The notes beneath the pieces are model-generated. The model saw nothing but the letters and a program-made list of their open reading frames with translations. It was not told the origin of the DNA and made no database searches. From Sediminibacter sp. Hel_I_10 (lineage in GTDB: Bacteria; Bacteroidota; Bacteroidia; Flavobacteriales; Flavobacteriaceae), in NCBI RefSeq assembly GCF_000688335.1, contig NZ_JHZX01000001.1:744001-808000 (forward strand): DNA of 64,000 nt. The letters run 5' to 3'. Shown one piece after another: positions 29,545 to 37,853 of the stretch. The first letter of the stretch is position 1, and each line of letters begins with the position of its first letter. The position numbers and the translations under genes are program-made.

Positions 29545-30477
29545 ATGAAATATCTAAAACGCTTTATCACGCCACTACTCATATTTATTGTGGCTATTTT
29601 CTTGAGAGAAATTGTTACGTTCTTTTCTTCTGAAACGGTACAACTTGTTTTTATTATAAAAAAAATAAGTTCTATCCTAGCTATTGTAGGCTTTACTTGG
29701 CTATTGATCATTTCTTTAAAATCTGCTAAACGGCGCTATCTTTTAAATTATGATCTCAACAGAGAAGATAACTTAAAGGCAAGAAAACTCTATACCCAAT
29801 TTAATGTGCTTGAGCGCATTGTCACCTTTGTGATTATCATATTAGCAATTGGCGTATCATTAATGCTCTTTGACGGAGTTAGAAAATTTGGAGTAAGCCT
29901 CTTTGCATCAGCAGGTATTGCAGGTATCATCGTCGGTTTGGCCGCTCAAAAAGTACTAGGAACGATCTTGGCCGGTTTACAAATTGCCATTTCACAACCC
30001 ATAAGATTGGATGATGTCTTGGTTGTTGAAGGAGAATGGGGATGGGTTGAAGAAATTACCCTAACCTTTGTTGTTGTTCGTATTTGGGACAAACGCAGAC
30101 TCGTGCTCCCTACGACTTATTTTATTGAAAAGCCTTTTCAAAACTGGACGCGAAGCACTTCGGAAATTTTAGGAACTGTGTTTATTTACACAGATTACAA
30201 CCTTCCGTTTGACGCGCTAAGGCAAGAATTAACTCGCATTTTAGAAGGCCATTACCTTTGGGACAAAAAAGTGAATGTCTTGCAAGTAACAGACTCAAAG
30301 GAAAATTATGTGGAAATCAGAGCTTTGATGAGTGCTGAAAATTCTCCAAAAGCTTGGGATCTAAGAGTTGATGTTAGAGAACAGCTCATCACCTTTATCC
30401 AAAAAAATTATCCAGATAGTTTCCCAAAAACAAGAATCAAATTACAAGATCACATAAACACTAAAACACCAGAATAA
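29545..30477 (+). CDS. MscS family mechanosensitive ion channel
   Basis: 310 residues. Four hydrophobic helices lie in the first ~145 residues (about 7-25, 33-53, 88-110, 117-140). The pore-lining TM3 is glycine/alanine rich (FASAGIAGIIVGLAAQKVLGTILAGLQ region) and is followed by the beta domain (DDVLVVEGEWGWVEEITLTF). It should release solutes on osmotic downshock. Its stop overlaps the next ATG (TAATG). Confidence 0.9.
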   Translation: MKYLKRFITPLLIFIVAIFLREIVTFFSSETVQLVFIIKKISSILAIVGFTWLLIISLKSAKRRYLLNYDLNREDNLKARKLYTQFNVLERIVTFVIIILAIGVSLMLFDGVRKFGVSLFASAGIAGIIVGLAAQKVLGTILAGLQIAISQPIRLDDVLVVEGEWGWVEEITLTFVVVRIWDKRRLVLPTTYFIEKPFQNWTRSTSEILGTVFIYTDYNLPFDALRQELTRILEGHYLWDKKVNVLQVTDSKENYVEIRALMSAENSPKAWDLRVDVREQLITFIQKNYPDSFPKTRIKLQDHINTKTPE

Positions 30478-31160
30478 TGAAAACATATATCGTCATAGGA
30501 GGAAGTAAAGGCATAGGCAACGCTATTGTTCATACCCTATTAGAAAACAACAAAGTGATTAATCTTAGCCGTTCTCAACCCGATATTGAACATGATAATC
30601 TTACGCACCACAACTGTGACGTTCTAAATGAAGAATTGCCAGATATTGATGCTGCTGATGGTTTGGTCTATTGCCCAGGAAGTATCAACCTAAAACCAAT
30701 TGGGCGTTTTAGTTTAGATGAGTTTCGTGAAGATTATGAGATCAATGTTATTGGTGCCGTTAAGGCCATCCAAAAATACCTCAAGACACTTAAAAATGGC
30801 CAAGACCCTTCTATTGTTTTGTTTAGTACTGTTGCCGCAAAATTAGGTATGCCTTTTCATGCGAGTATTGCTGCAGCCAAATCTGGAGTTGAAGGTCTGG
30901 TAAAATCTCTTGGTGCTGAAATGGCAACTACTTTGAGAATTAATGCCATTGCCCCTACAGTAACAGATACCGATTTGGCTTCTAAGCTACTTCGTAATGA
31001 TAAAATGATTGAAAATATTAAGGATCGTCATCCTATGAAGAACTATTTAAAACCTGCCGATATCGCTGGTATGGCGGAGTTCTTGTTATCTGAGAAAGCA
31101 CAGTCAATCTCTGGTCAAGTGTTTGAAATGGACTACGGCATCGTAAGTTTCAAGATTTAG
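30477..31160 (+). CDS. SDR family oxidoreductase
   Basis: 227 residues of the classical short-chain dehydrogenase fold. The nucleotide motif is GGSKGIGNAI (8-17). The catalytic triad position normally YxxxK is replaced: the segment is HASIAAAKSGVEGL, so Tyr is absent and only the Lys is kept (Ser in LFSTVAAKLG remains). This casts doubt on ordinary dehydrogenase chemistry, though some family members work this way. One-base overlap with the MscS gene. Confidence 0.85.
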   Translation: MKTYIVIGGSKGIGNAIVHTLLENNKVINLSRSQPDIEHDNLTHHNCDVLNEELPDIDAADGLVYCPGSINLKPIGRFSLDEFREDYEINVIGAVKAIQKYLKTLKNGQDPSIVLFSTVAAKLGMPFHASIAAAKSGVEGLVKSLGAEMATTLRINAIAPTVTDTDLASKLLRNDKMIENIKDRHPMKNYLKPADIAGMAEFLLSEKAQSISGQVFEMDYGIVSFKI

Positions 31161-31210
31161 AATCTATGTTGAGATTTCTTTAATATATTATTTACCCAAG
31201 AAGCTATACC

Positions 31211-31750
31211 ATGAATCCCATCAAATTATTCTTTCAAACGCTTCACAGCAATTCAAAATCAGGAAAAAAAATGGAAGTCGATACCTTATATGATATTAAA
31301 ATCAACAAGCTTAATGGAGAGGCATTAGACTTGAGGCAATTTAAAGGAAAATCGCTATTGTTTGTAAACGTTGCTTCTAAGTGCGGTTTTACATCGCAGT
31401 ACACCAAATTACAAGAACTACAAGATGCTTATAAAGAAGAACTCGTAGTTATTGGTGTTCCTTGTAATCAATTTGGAAATCAAGAACCAGGAAAAGCTGA
31501 TGATATTGCCTCTTTTTGCAAAGTAAATTATGGGGTCACTTTTCCAATTACAGAAAAAATAGACGTAAAAGGTAGTGACCAACACCCGCTCTACCAATGG
31601 CTGACTCAAAAAATAAATAATGGTGAGAAAGACACTTCTGTAAAATGGAATTTTCAAAAGTACTTAATTGATGCTGAAGGGCATTTTGTAGACTATTATC
31701 TATCGGCCACCTCGCCAACAAGTTCAAAATTAATCAAGCACTTAAAATAA
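31211..31750 (+). CDS. Glutathione peroxidase family protein (Cys type)
   Basis: 179 residues. Peroxidatic Cys58 lies in VNVASKCGFTSQY, with GVPCNQFGNQEPG giving the conserved Gln and a second Cys, and VKWNFQKYLID the conserved Trp/Asn. Such Cys-type enzymes usually reduce lipid or hydrogen peroxide with thioredoxin. The open frame starts at 31211, but Met21 (31271) would give the usual family length and may be the true start. Lies in the light/oxidative stress island. Confidence 0.92.
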   Translation: MNPIKLFFQTLHSNSKSGKKMEVDTLYDIKINKLNGEALDLRQFKGKSLLFVNVASKCGFTSQYTKLQELQDAYKEELVVIGVPCNQFGNQEPGKADDIASFCKVNYGVTFPITEKIDVKGSDQHPLYQWLTQKINNGEKDTSVKWNFQKYLIDAEGHFVDYYLSATSPTSSKLIKHLK

Positions 31751-31756
31751 GTTTCT

Positions 31757-31930
31757 ATGTTCGGATTATTCAAGAAAAAATCAGAAGTTGAAAAGCTTCA
31801 AGATCAATATGAAAAATTGATGAAAGAATGGCACGCTTTGTCAAAAACCAATCGCTCAGAAAGCGATAAGAAATATGCCGAAGCACAAGCTTTACAAGAT
31901 CGAATTGCCGCTATCCAAAAAAAACAGTAA
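31757..31930 (+). CDS. Lacl_2735 family small protein
   Basis: 57 residues, starting 6 bases after the peroxidase stop. The sequence MFGLFKKKSEVEKLQDQY, then SESDKKYAEAQALQDRI, is all helical and charged, matching the small Lacl_2735 family of Flavobacteriaceae. Function unknown. TspO follows after 3 bases with a GTG start. Confidence 0.8.
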   Translation: MFGLFKKKSEVEKLQDQYEKLMKEWHALSKTNRSESDKKYAEAQALQDRIAAIQKKQ

Positions 31931-31933
31931 CAC

Positions 31934-32395
31934 GTGAAATTTGCAAAAGCGCTCATTTTATTTTTACTGTTAAACTTCGGGGCCTTGGGCATTGGCGTTT
32001 GGCTTATGGGAGATGGCGCTTTATCTGAATGGTATTTAAATCTTCAAAAAGCACCTTGGACGCCAGCTGGATTGGTATTTGGCGCAGCTTGGACGTTTAT
32101 AATGTGCTGTTTTTCCGTTTACATGAGCTTTTTGATTTTAAAGCGAAGCACCAAAAAAGTTATGGTGCTTTTTGTTGTTCAATGGATTCTAAACATCTGT
32201 TGGAATTTAGTCTTTTTTAATCAACACCTCATTGATGTAGGTTTGGGCGTCATTGGCCTTTTAACCCTAATTGTCGCGGCTCTCTTTGTTACTTATCTTA
32301 ATGATCTCAAAATGAAATCCATCTTAATACTGCCTTATCTTATTTGGCTTTGTATAGCAACATCCCTCAACTTATATATCTTTATTTACAACTAA
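31934..32395 (+). CDS. TspO/MBR family protein (tryptophan-rich sensory protein)
   Basis: 153 residues with five membrane helices. Key TspO segments are present: WYLNLQKAPWTPAGLVFGAAWTF with the conserved Trp and Pro residues, and WILNICWNLVFF. TspO binds porphyrins and carotenoid-type ligands and in Rhodobacter is a light/oxygen-responsive regulator of tetrapyrrole flux. The start is GTG at 31934, 3 bases after the Lacl_2735 stop. Its position in the photolyase island fits a role in photo-oxidative stress. Confidence 0.9.
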   Translation: MKFAKALILFLLLNFGALGIGVWLMGDGALSEWYLNLQKAPWTPAGLVFGAAWTFIMCCFSVYMSFLILKRSTKKVMVLFVVQWILNICWNLVFFNQHLIDVGLGVIGLLTLIVAALFVTYLNDLKMKSILILPYLIWLCIATSLNLYIFIYN

Positions 32396-32420
32396 GAGCG
32401 TCCTCTATCAATAAAACCCT

Positions 32421-32903
32421 ATGAAAATATACACCTTACATAAAACGCAGAAATTACCCATTTCTATGGAAACAGCTTGGGATTTTTTGTCAGATCCCAA
32501 AAATTTAAAAAACATTACTCCAGATTATATGGGTTTCGAAATTTTATCTGGAGCAGATCGGCCAATGTATGAAGGTCAACTTATTCAATATATTGTAACG
32601 CCTATTCTCGGTATTAAAACCAAATGGGTTACAGAAATCACACATGCAAAACACCTCCACTATTTTGTCGACGAACAACGTTTTGGCCCTTATGCGCTTT
32701 GGCATCATAAACATTTTATAAAAGAAATTGAAGGTGGTGTCGAAATGGAAGATATCGTCGACTATAAAGTACCATTAGGAATTTTAGGCCAGTTGGTACA
32801 CCCATTTCTGGTCAAACCAAAATTGGAAGAAATCTTTACCTACCGAACCAAAAAACTAGAAGAATTATTTGGTGTTTATACTCAAAAACAATCAAAATCG
32901 TAA
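32421..32903 (+). CDS. SRPBCC family protein (START-like fold)
   Basis: 160 residues with the START-like hydrophobic-pocket fold: LPISMETAWDFLSDPKNLKNITP at the N-terminus, then alternating strands (KWVTEITHA, HYFVDEQRFGPYALWHHKH) and a C-terminal helix. The family binds hydrophobic ligands; the ligand is unknown. It lies 25 bases after tspO and 71 bases before the class I photolyase gene. Confidence 0.82.
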   Translation: MKIYTLHKTQKLPISMETAWDFLSDPKNLKNITPDYMGFEILSGADRPMYEGQLIQYIVTPILGIKTKWVTEITHAKHLHYFVDEQRFGPYALWHHKHFIKEIEGGVEMEDIVDYKVPLGILGQLVHPFLVKPKLEEIFTYRTKKLEELFGVYTQKQSKS

Positions 32904-32974
32904 CTTTATAGTCAATTACATAGAAAACGCTCACCAGCGTTAATTTTTTTTGATTTCAAATTTTCTTTTACCTC

Positions 32975-34279
32975 ATGAAACAGCCACTCAGTATATTTTG
33001 GTTTAGACGCGATTTAAGACTTGACGACAATGTTGGCTTTTACAATGCCTTAAAGGCTGACCGTCCCGTATTACCAATATTTATTTTCGATTCTGAAATA
33101 TTAGATAAACTGCCAAAAACCGATGCACGTTTGTCTTTTATTTATGATACGTTGCAGAACATGAGAAAGCAACTTCAAGAGGATTATGGTAGTAGCATAG
33201 CCATGTATCATGGTAAACCCCTAGACGTTTTTAAACAATTAACTAAAGATTACGACGTCAGTTCGGTCTATACAAATCACGATTATGAGCCTTATGCAAC
33301 AACTCGTGATCAAGCTTTAGGTGATTTTTTAGAAGAAAATGACATTGCGTTTCACACCTTTAAAGATCAAGTGATTTTTGAGAAAGACGAGGTGGTCAAA
33401 AAAGATGGTGACCCCTATTTGGTGTATACACCATACATGAAAATATGGAAAGAGCACTTTAAAGACTATGACCTCACCATTTATTATACCAATGATTATT
33501 TAAAAAATCTAGTTCAAAACTCTAGACTTCCCAATTTGAGTTTATCTGATATTGGCTTTGAAAGATCACAACAGCAAGTTGAAGATTATGAAGTGACGCC
33601 CACACTTATTCAGGAATATGAAGATAAAAGAAATTATCCCGCAAAAGATGCGACGTCAAAATTAGGTCCTCATCTTAGATTTGGTACCGTGAGCATTCGT
33701 AAAATGATGAAAAAAGCCATTGCCGAGAAGAATGAAATTTTCTGGCAAGAACTCATCTGGAGAGAATTTTTTATGCAAATTCTTTGGCATTTCCCAGAGA
33801 CGCCCAAAGATGCTTTTAAAGCCAAATATGATAGAATTGAATGGCGCAATAACGAAGACGAATTTAAACTTTGGTGCGAAGGCAAGACGGGCTATCCTTT
33901 AGTAGACGCAGCGATGCGCCAGCTAAACGAAACTGGTTTTATGCACAATCGTGTACGCATGCTAGTTGGCAGTTTCTTATGCAAACACTTACTGATAGAT
34001 TGGCGTTGGGGCGAAGCTTATTTTGCTGAAAAGTTACACGATTACGAAATGTCTAGCAACGTGGGCAATTGGCAATGGGTAGCCGGTTCTGGCGTAGATG
34101 CAACTCCATATTTTAGAATATTCAATCCTACCACCCAAATTGACAAATTTGATAAAGACCGAAAGTTCATCAAAACATACGTTCCCGAGTTTGAAACCGA
34201 TGCATATCCCGAAAAAATGGTCGACCATAAAGAAGCTCGTGAACGTTGCCTAAAAGTCTACAAAGAAGCGGTAAGCTAA
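32975..34279 (+). CDS. phrB: Deoxyribodipyrimidine photo-lyase, class I CPD type
   Basis: 434 residues. Antenna domain starts LSIFWFRRDLRLDDNVG; FAD domain has KLGPHLRFGTVSIRKM, WQELIWREFFMQI, GYPLVDAAMRQLNETGF and NVGNWQWVAGSGVDATPYF with the conserved Asn/Trp of class I CPD photolyases. It should reverse cyclobutane pyrimidine dimers in double-stranded DNA using blue light. It is the last gene of the island and the only member with the complete CPD-enzyme signature. Confidence 0.93.
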   Translation: MKQPLSIFWFRRDLRLDDNVGFYNALKADRPVLPIFIFDSEILDKLPKTDARLSFIYDTLQNMRKQLQEDYGSSIAMYHGKPLDVFKQLTKDYDVSSVYTNHDYEPYATTRDQALGDFLEENDIAFHTFKDQVIFEKDEVVKKDGDPYLVYTPYMKIWKEHFKDYDLTIYYTNDYLKNLVQNSRLPNLSLSDIGFERSQQQVEDYEVTPTLIQEYEDKRNYPAKDATSKLGPHLRFGTVSIRKMMKKAIAEKNEIFWQELIWREFFMQILWHFPETPKDAFKAKYDRIEWRNNEDEFKLWCEGKTGYPLVDAAMRQLNETGFMHNRVRMLVGSFLCKHLLIDWRWGEAYFAEKLHDYEMSSNVGNWQWVAGSGVDATPYFRIFNPTTQIDKFDKDRKFIKTYVPEFETDAYPEKMVDHKEARERCLKVYKEAVS

Positions 34280-34346
34280 ATTTGAACAAAAAGTCATTAA
34301 ATCAAACTGAATAACGAGTGGTCTCTTTTCAGTGTAAAACAACAAG

Positions 34347-35372
34347 CTATAAAACCACCAAATCCCGAAGTCTTTCTGCAGCTTGCTCTGCTGTAATATC
34401 CCTTTGTGGAGAACCAAACATTTCATAACCGACCATAAATTTTTTAACGGTTGCGCTTCGCAATAATGGCGGATAAAAACTCATATGCCAATGCCAATGT
34501 TCATTTAAAGCAGTATTGGTTGGTGCTTGATGGATTCCACTAGAATATGGAAATGAGGTTTGAAACAACAAATCATAAGACTTCGTTATTTTTGAAATAG
34601 CATCGGCAAAAGACAAACGTTCTTTACTTGTAAGCTTAGAAATATCGGGTTGTTTTTGTTTTGGTATAATCATGGTCTCAAATGGCCAAACTGCCCAAAA
34701 AGGGGTGAGCACCACAAAAGATTCATTTTCATAAATCACTCGTTCTTTAGCTTCCAATTCTTGAGCCAAATAATCTCCTAACAAACTGGAGTGTGCCTTA
34801 TCAAAGTACACTTTTTGTTGATGGTCTTTTTTTTCGACCTCATTGGGCAAGGTAGATTGACTCCAAATTTGACCGTGTGGATGCGGATTGCTACAGCCCA
34901 TTACAGCACCCTTGTTCTCAAAAATCTGAACGTAATTAATCACCTTATCTTTGCTCAAAGACACGTACTCATTCTGCCAAACGGCAACAACCTTTTCGAT
35001 GTCTGCTATCTCCATATCCGCCAAACTTTTAGAATGGTCTGGACTAAAACAGATCACCTTACAAATGCCTTGTTCACTTTCTGCCTTAAACAATCCTTTA
35101 GCTACCGAAAATTCTGGAGAATCAGATTGTAGTGCTGCGAAATCATTGGTAAACACGAACACATCCTTATACTCTGGATTCTTCTCTCCGTTAATCCTAG
35201 TATTTCCAGCACATAAATAACAATTAGGATCATGAGTTGGTCGATTTTCATTAGAGACCTTTTCATTTTGCCCCTGCCATGGCCTTTTGGCTCTATGTGG
35301 TGAAACCAATACCCATTCTCCAGTAAGAATATTAAGTCGCTTGTGTGAATAATCCTGTAAGTTTGAATCCAT
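34347..35372 (-). CDS. galT: UDP-glucose--hexose-1-phosphate uridylyltransferase GalT
   Basis: GalT swaps UMP between UDP-glucose and galactose-1-phosphate in the Leloir pathway. The 341-residue protein has the first zinc-site CYLCAGNTRINGE, the catalytic HPH in NPHPHGQIW, and HWHWHMSFYPP. Start ATG is 11 bases after the galK stop, so it is the last gene of gntR-galK-galT. No mutarotase or epimerase gene is adjacent. Confidence 0.95.
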   Translation of the reverse strand: MDSNLQDYSHKRLNILTGEWVLVSPHRAKRPWQGQNEKVSNENRPTHDPNCYLCAGNTRINGEKNPEYKDVFVFTNDFAALQSDSPEFSVAKGLFKAESEQGICKVICFSPDHSKSLADMEIADIEKVVAVWQNEYVSLSKDKVINYVQIFENKGAVMGCSNPHPHGQIWSQSTLPNEVEKKDHQQKVYFDKAHSSLLGDYLAQELEAKERVIYENESFVVLTPFWAVWPFETMIIPKQKQPDISKLTSKERLSFADAISKITKSYDLLFQTSFPYSSGIHQAPTNTALNEHWHWHMSFYPPLLRSATVKKFMVGYEMFGSPQRDITAEQAAERLRDLVVL

Positions 35373-35383
35373 AATTCGTGATG

Positions 35384-36532
35384 TTATTTTGTTAAGTGCG
35401 TTCCTTTTGAAAGTTTGACACTATAAATTGAACATTCCCAGCCAAATTGCTGTACGTATTGCTCAGATATTTGCTTTTTAAAGTCTTCTACTGCAGTTGA
35501 TAAAATCAAGTTTATGGTACAACCACCAAAACCACCGCCCATCATGCGAGCGCCAAGAATATGAGGATTAGATACGGTAATATCTACCAAAAAATCCAGC
35601 TCTTTACAACTGATTTTAAATTTGTCGCGCATACCCTCGTGAGATTGATATAATAGCGTTCCTAAGGTCTGTAAATCTTCATCTAAAATGGCTTTTGAAA
35701 ATGCCAAGACCCGTTCATTTTCTTCTACAATGTACAGGGCTTTATCATAATCTTCCGTAGAAAGATCTTTACGTATACCTCGTAGCGCAGTTTTAGTAAC
35801 ATCTCTTAAAAATGGAACGTTTAATTGAGCAGACACCTGTTCACAAACCACTCTCCTATCATTATAGGCACTTTCAACCAAGTCATGTTTGACGTTGGAG
35901 TTAACGAGTAACAATTCGTAATCCTTAAAATCAATTTGAAAGGTCTTAGATGCTATAGAGCGACAGTCTAATAATAGCGCACTATCTTCAACGCCAAACA
36001 TACTGGCATATTGATCCATAATCCCGCATTTTACGCCCGCAAAGTGATGCTCTGCTTTTTGCGAAATGGTGATCATCTGCCTTTTAGACAACCCTAAACC
36101 AAAAAGTATATTTAAACCAAAAACAAAGCTATTTTCTAAAGCAGCCGAAGAAGACAATCCTGCACCTGCCGGAATATCTCCAGCAAATACACTATTAAAA
36201 GGTTTTACTTTGAGTCCTAAATTGTGAATCTCAGCAACAACCCCTAATATATAATTTCTCCACCCCCCGTTGGCAACGGGAACAATCGCTGTTGTATCAA
36301 ATGCATAGTGTTCCTTTTTATCTAAAGCCAAAACTTGGCAGGTGTGGGCATCACTCTTTTGAATTGCCAGCATAATTCCTTTATCAATGGCGGCAGGAAA
36401 CACAAACCCTTCATTATAGTCGGTATGCTCCCCAATGAGATTAATTCTTCCTGGTGAAAACACCAACAGCGGGTCTGTATGATACTTCTCAGTAAAGCTT
36501 TCACTCACTTTATCTAATAAACCTTGATTCAT
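35384..36532 (-). CDS. galK: Galactokinase GalK
   Basis: GalK phosphorylates galactose at C1 with ATP. The 382 residues show the GHMP kinase motifs: galactokinase signature GRINLIGEHTDYNEG (about 28-42), phosphate loop PAGAGLSSSAA (about 124-134), catalytic Asp in KCGIMDQYAS, and C-terminal MMGGGFGGCTI. It lies 29 bases downstream of the regulator gene and 11 before galT. Confidence 0.96.
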   Translation of the reverse strand: MNQGLLDKVSESFTEKYHTDPLLVFSPGRINLIGEHTDYNEGFVFPAAIDKGIMLAIQKSDAHTCQVLALDKKEHYAFDTTAIVPVANGGWRNYILGVVAEIHNLGLKVKPFNSVFAGDIPAGAGLSSSAALENSFVFGLNILFGLGLSKRQMITISQKAEHHFAGVKCGIMDQYASMFGVEDSALLLDCRSIASKTFQIDFKDYELLLVNSNVKHDLVESAYNDRRVVCEQVSAQLNVPFLRDVTKTALRGIRKDLSTEDYDKALYIVEENERVLAFSKAILDEDLQTLGTLLYQSHEGMRDKFKISCKELDFLVDITVSNPHILGARMMGGGFGGCTINLILSTAVEDFKKQISEQYVQQFGWECSIYSVKLSKGTHLTK

Positions 36533-36561
36533 TTTTGATATTATAATTAATTTTAAAATGG

Positions 36562-37560
36562 TCAGATTGATGCTCTAACAATCACATTACTTGGGTTTTC
36601 AATTTGTTGATATTCCTTATTGATGATCATTTCTGCCAAACGACCACCCATATGATTAAAGTTGGTAGAAATGGTTGTGATCCCTCCTTCTACGATTTCC
36701 TTAAGCATGGTCTCGTTATAAGACACAATCCCAATATTTTTGGCCAAAACCAAGTGTTGTTCTTTCATTTTCTTAATGATCCTAATCAAACTACGATCAT
36801 CCAAAAGCACATAAACCTCACCGTCAACCGGTGTTCTGTCTTTTATGGAATTCACGACTTCATAACTTAAATTATGAGTTTTACAAAAGGCCTTAAATCC
36901 CGAAAGAATACCTTTTGGCTGAACATCTTCGGAATACACCAAAACCATCTTTTTGTAAGCGTTTATGTAATTTAAAAGCTCTGAAAGCCCTTTTACGATA
37001 TCCCTCTCAAAATTTTGATAAATCGAAGCATATGTACTCAACTCCGGATAGGTTTGGTCTAGGACATAAACGCTATCCTTAGGTAATTTATCAATAACAA
37101 GGTGCGCCTTCTCAATATTTGCGGGCATGATAACGTAGTGACTGTATCGCCCCATACTTCCATAAATTAGCTTGCTAAAAATAGCTTCGTCAAAATGATG
37201 AAAGAAAATATCCACCTGAATATCATTTCCTAAATTCTCAATGAAGGAATTATACAAATCTTCTTTAAAGGAATTGAACTCATCAAACAACAAGAACACA
37301 CTTTGTTTAATCGTGATGCTTTCACTGGCTAAGTAATAGCCTTTTCCAACAACAGATTGTACGATACCTCGAGTTTTCAATTCATTGTAAGCCATTAACA
37401 CCGTGTCTCTAGAGAGTGCATACCGCATCTTGATACTATTAAGTGACGGTAGTTTATCTCCTTTTTTCAACTCTCCATTGGTGACAGCTGCTTCAATAGA
37501 AGCCACAATTTGCTTGTATTTTGGCTGACTTGATTTTTCCTGAAGCACAATGATTCCCAT
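36562..37560 (-). CDS. GntR-type regulator with LacI-like sugar-sensing domain
   Basis: 332 residues. The N-terminal winged helix of the GntR family (YKQIVASIEAAVTNGELKKG, then MRYALSRDTVLMAYNELKTRG) is joined to a periplasmic-binding-type sensor of the LacI/GalR kind (residues about 85-330, with LVYSEDVQPKGILSGF and EGGITTISTNFNHMGG). The same layout is found in AraR. It heads the galK-galT operon, so galactose or a derivative is the likely effector, and the gene is probably autoregulated. Confidence 0.88.
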   Translation of the reverse strand: MGIIVLQEKSSQPKYKQIVASIEAAVTNGELKKGDKLPSLNSIKMRYALSRDTVLMAYNELKTRGIVQSVVGKGYYLASESITIKQSVFLLFDEFNSFKEDLYNSFIENLGNDIQVDIFFHHFDEAIFSKLIYGSMGRYSHYVIMPANIEKAHLVIDKLPKDSVYVLDQTYPELSTYASIYQNFERDIVKGLSELLNYINAYKKMVLVYSEDVQPKGILSGFKAFCKTHNLSYEVVNSIKDRTPVDGEVYVLLDDRSLIRIIKKMKEQHLVLAKNIGIVSYNETMLKEIVEGGITTISTNFNHMGGRLAEMIINKEYQQIENPSNVIVRASI

Positions 37561-37564
37561 AAAA

Positions 37565-37572
37565 CAAAGATA
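37565..37572 (-). promoter_or_regulatory. Candidate -7 promoter element for gntR-galK-galT
   Basis: On the minus strand this reads TATCTTTG, a full match to TAnnTTTG, only four bases upstream of the regulator's ATG. If real, the transcript starts almost at the start codon (leaderless or nearly so). Confidence 0.4.
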
Positions 37573-37578
37573 ATTTAA

Positions 37579-37599
37579 AACCGGTAGGTACTAGTCGTT
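37579..37599. promoter_or_regulatory. Candidate gal operator (paired 6-bp palindromes)
   Basis: Two small palindromes, ACCGGT and ACTAGT, both of the form ACYRGT, lie 4 bases apart just upstream of the -7 element. They sit between the expected -33 and -7 positions, a natural place for repression by the GntR protein. Tentative. Confidence 0.3.
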
Positions 37600-37738
37600 T
37601 TTATGAAGAAAATTTAAAATAGTAGGCTTTCATTAATTACCCCATATCATTAAGTCGTTAAAGCTTGGGTTTTTCTAAATTACAGTTATACATCGCTTTA
37701 CATCTTCTATAATAACATAAACACGCTAAAAATATGCT

Positions 37739-37789
37739 GTTATCTGCATAACTGTAACATATGTAATCTTAATCTGTAGTTATATAACT
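37739..37789. promoter_or_regulatory. Cluster of AGTTAT inverted repeats upstream of the BON gene
   Basis: GTTAT-CTGC-ATAAC lies at 37739-37752 and a perfect 12-bp palindrome AGTTATATAACT at 37778-37789; another AGTTAT occurs at 37684. The 293-base gap is shared by the divergent gntR and BON genes. Confidence 0.4.
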
Positions 37790-37853
37790 TATTAGAGAAA
37801 TAAGGTGTCACCTTTGTATGTCAATAGAAATTACTATTGAAAAAAGACATATA

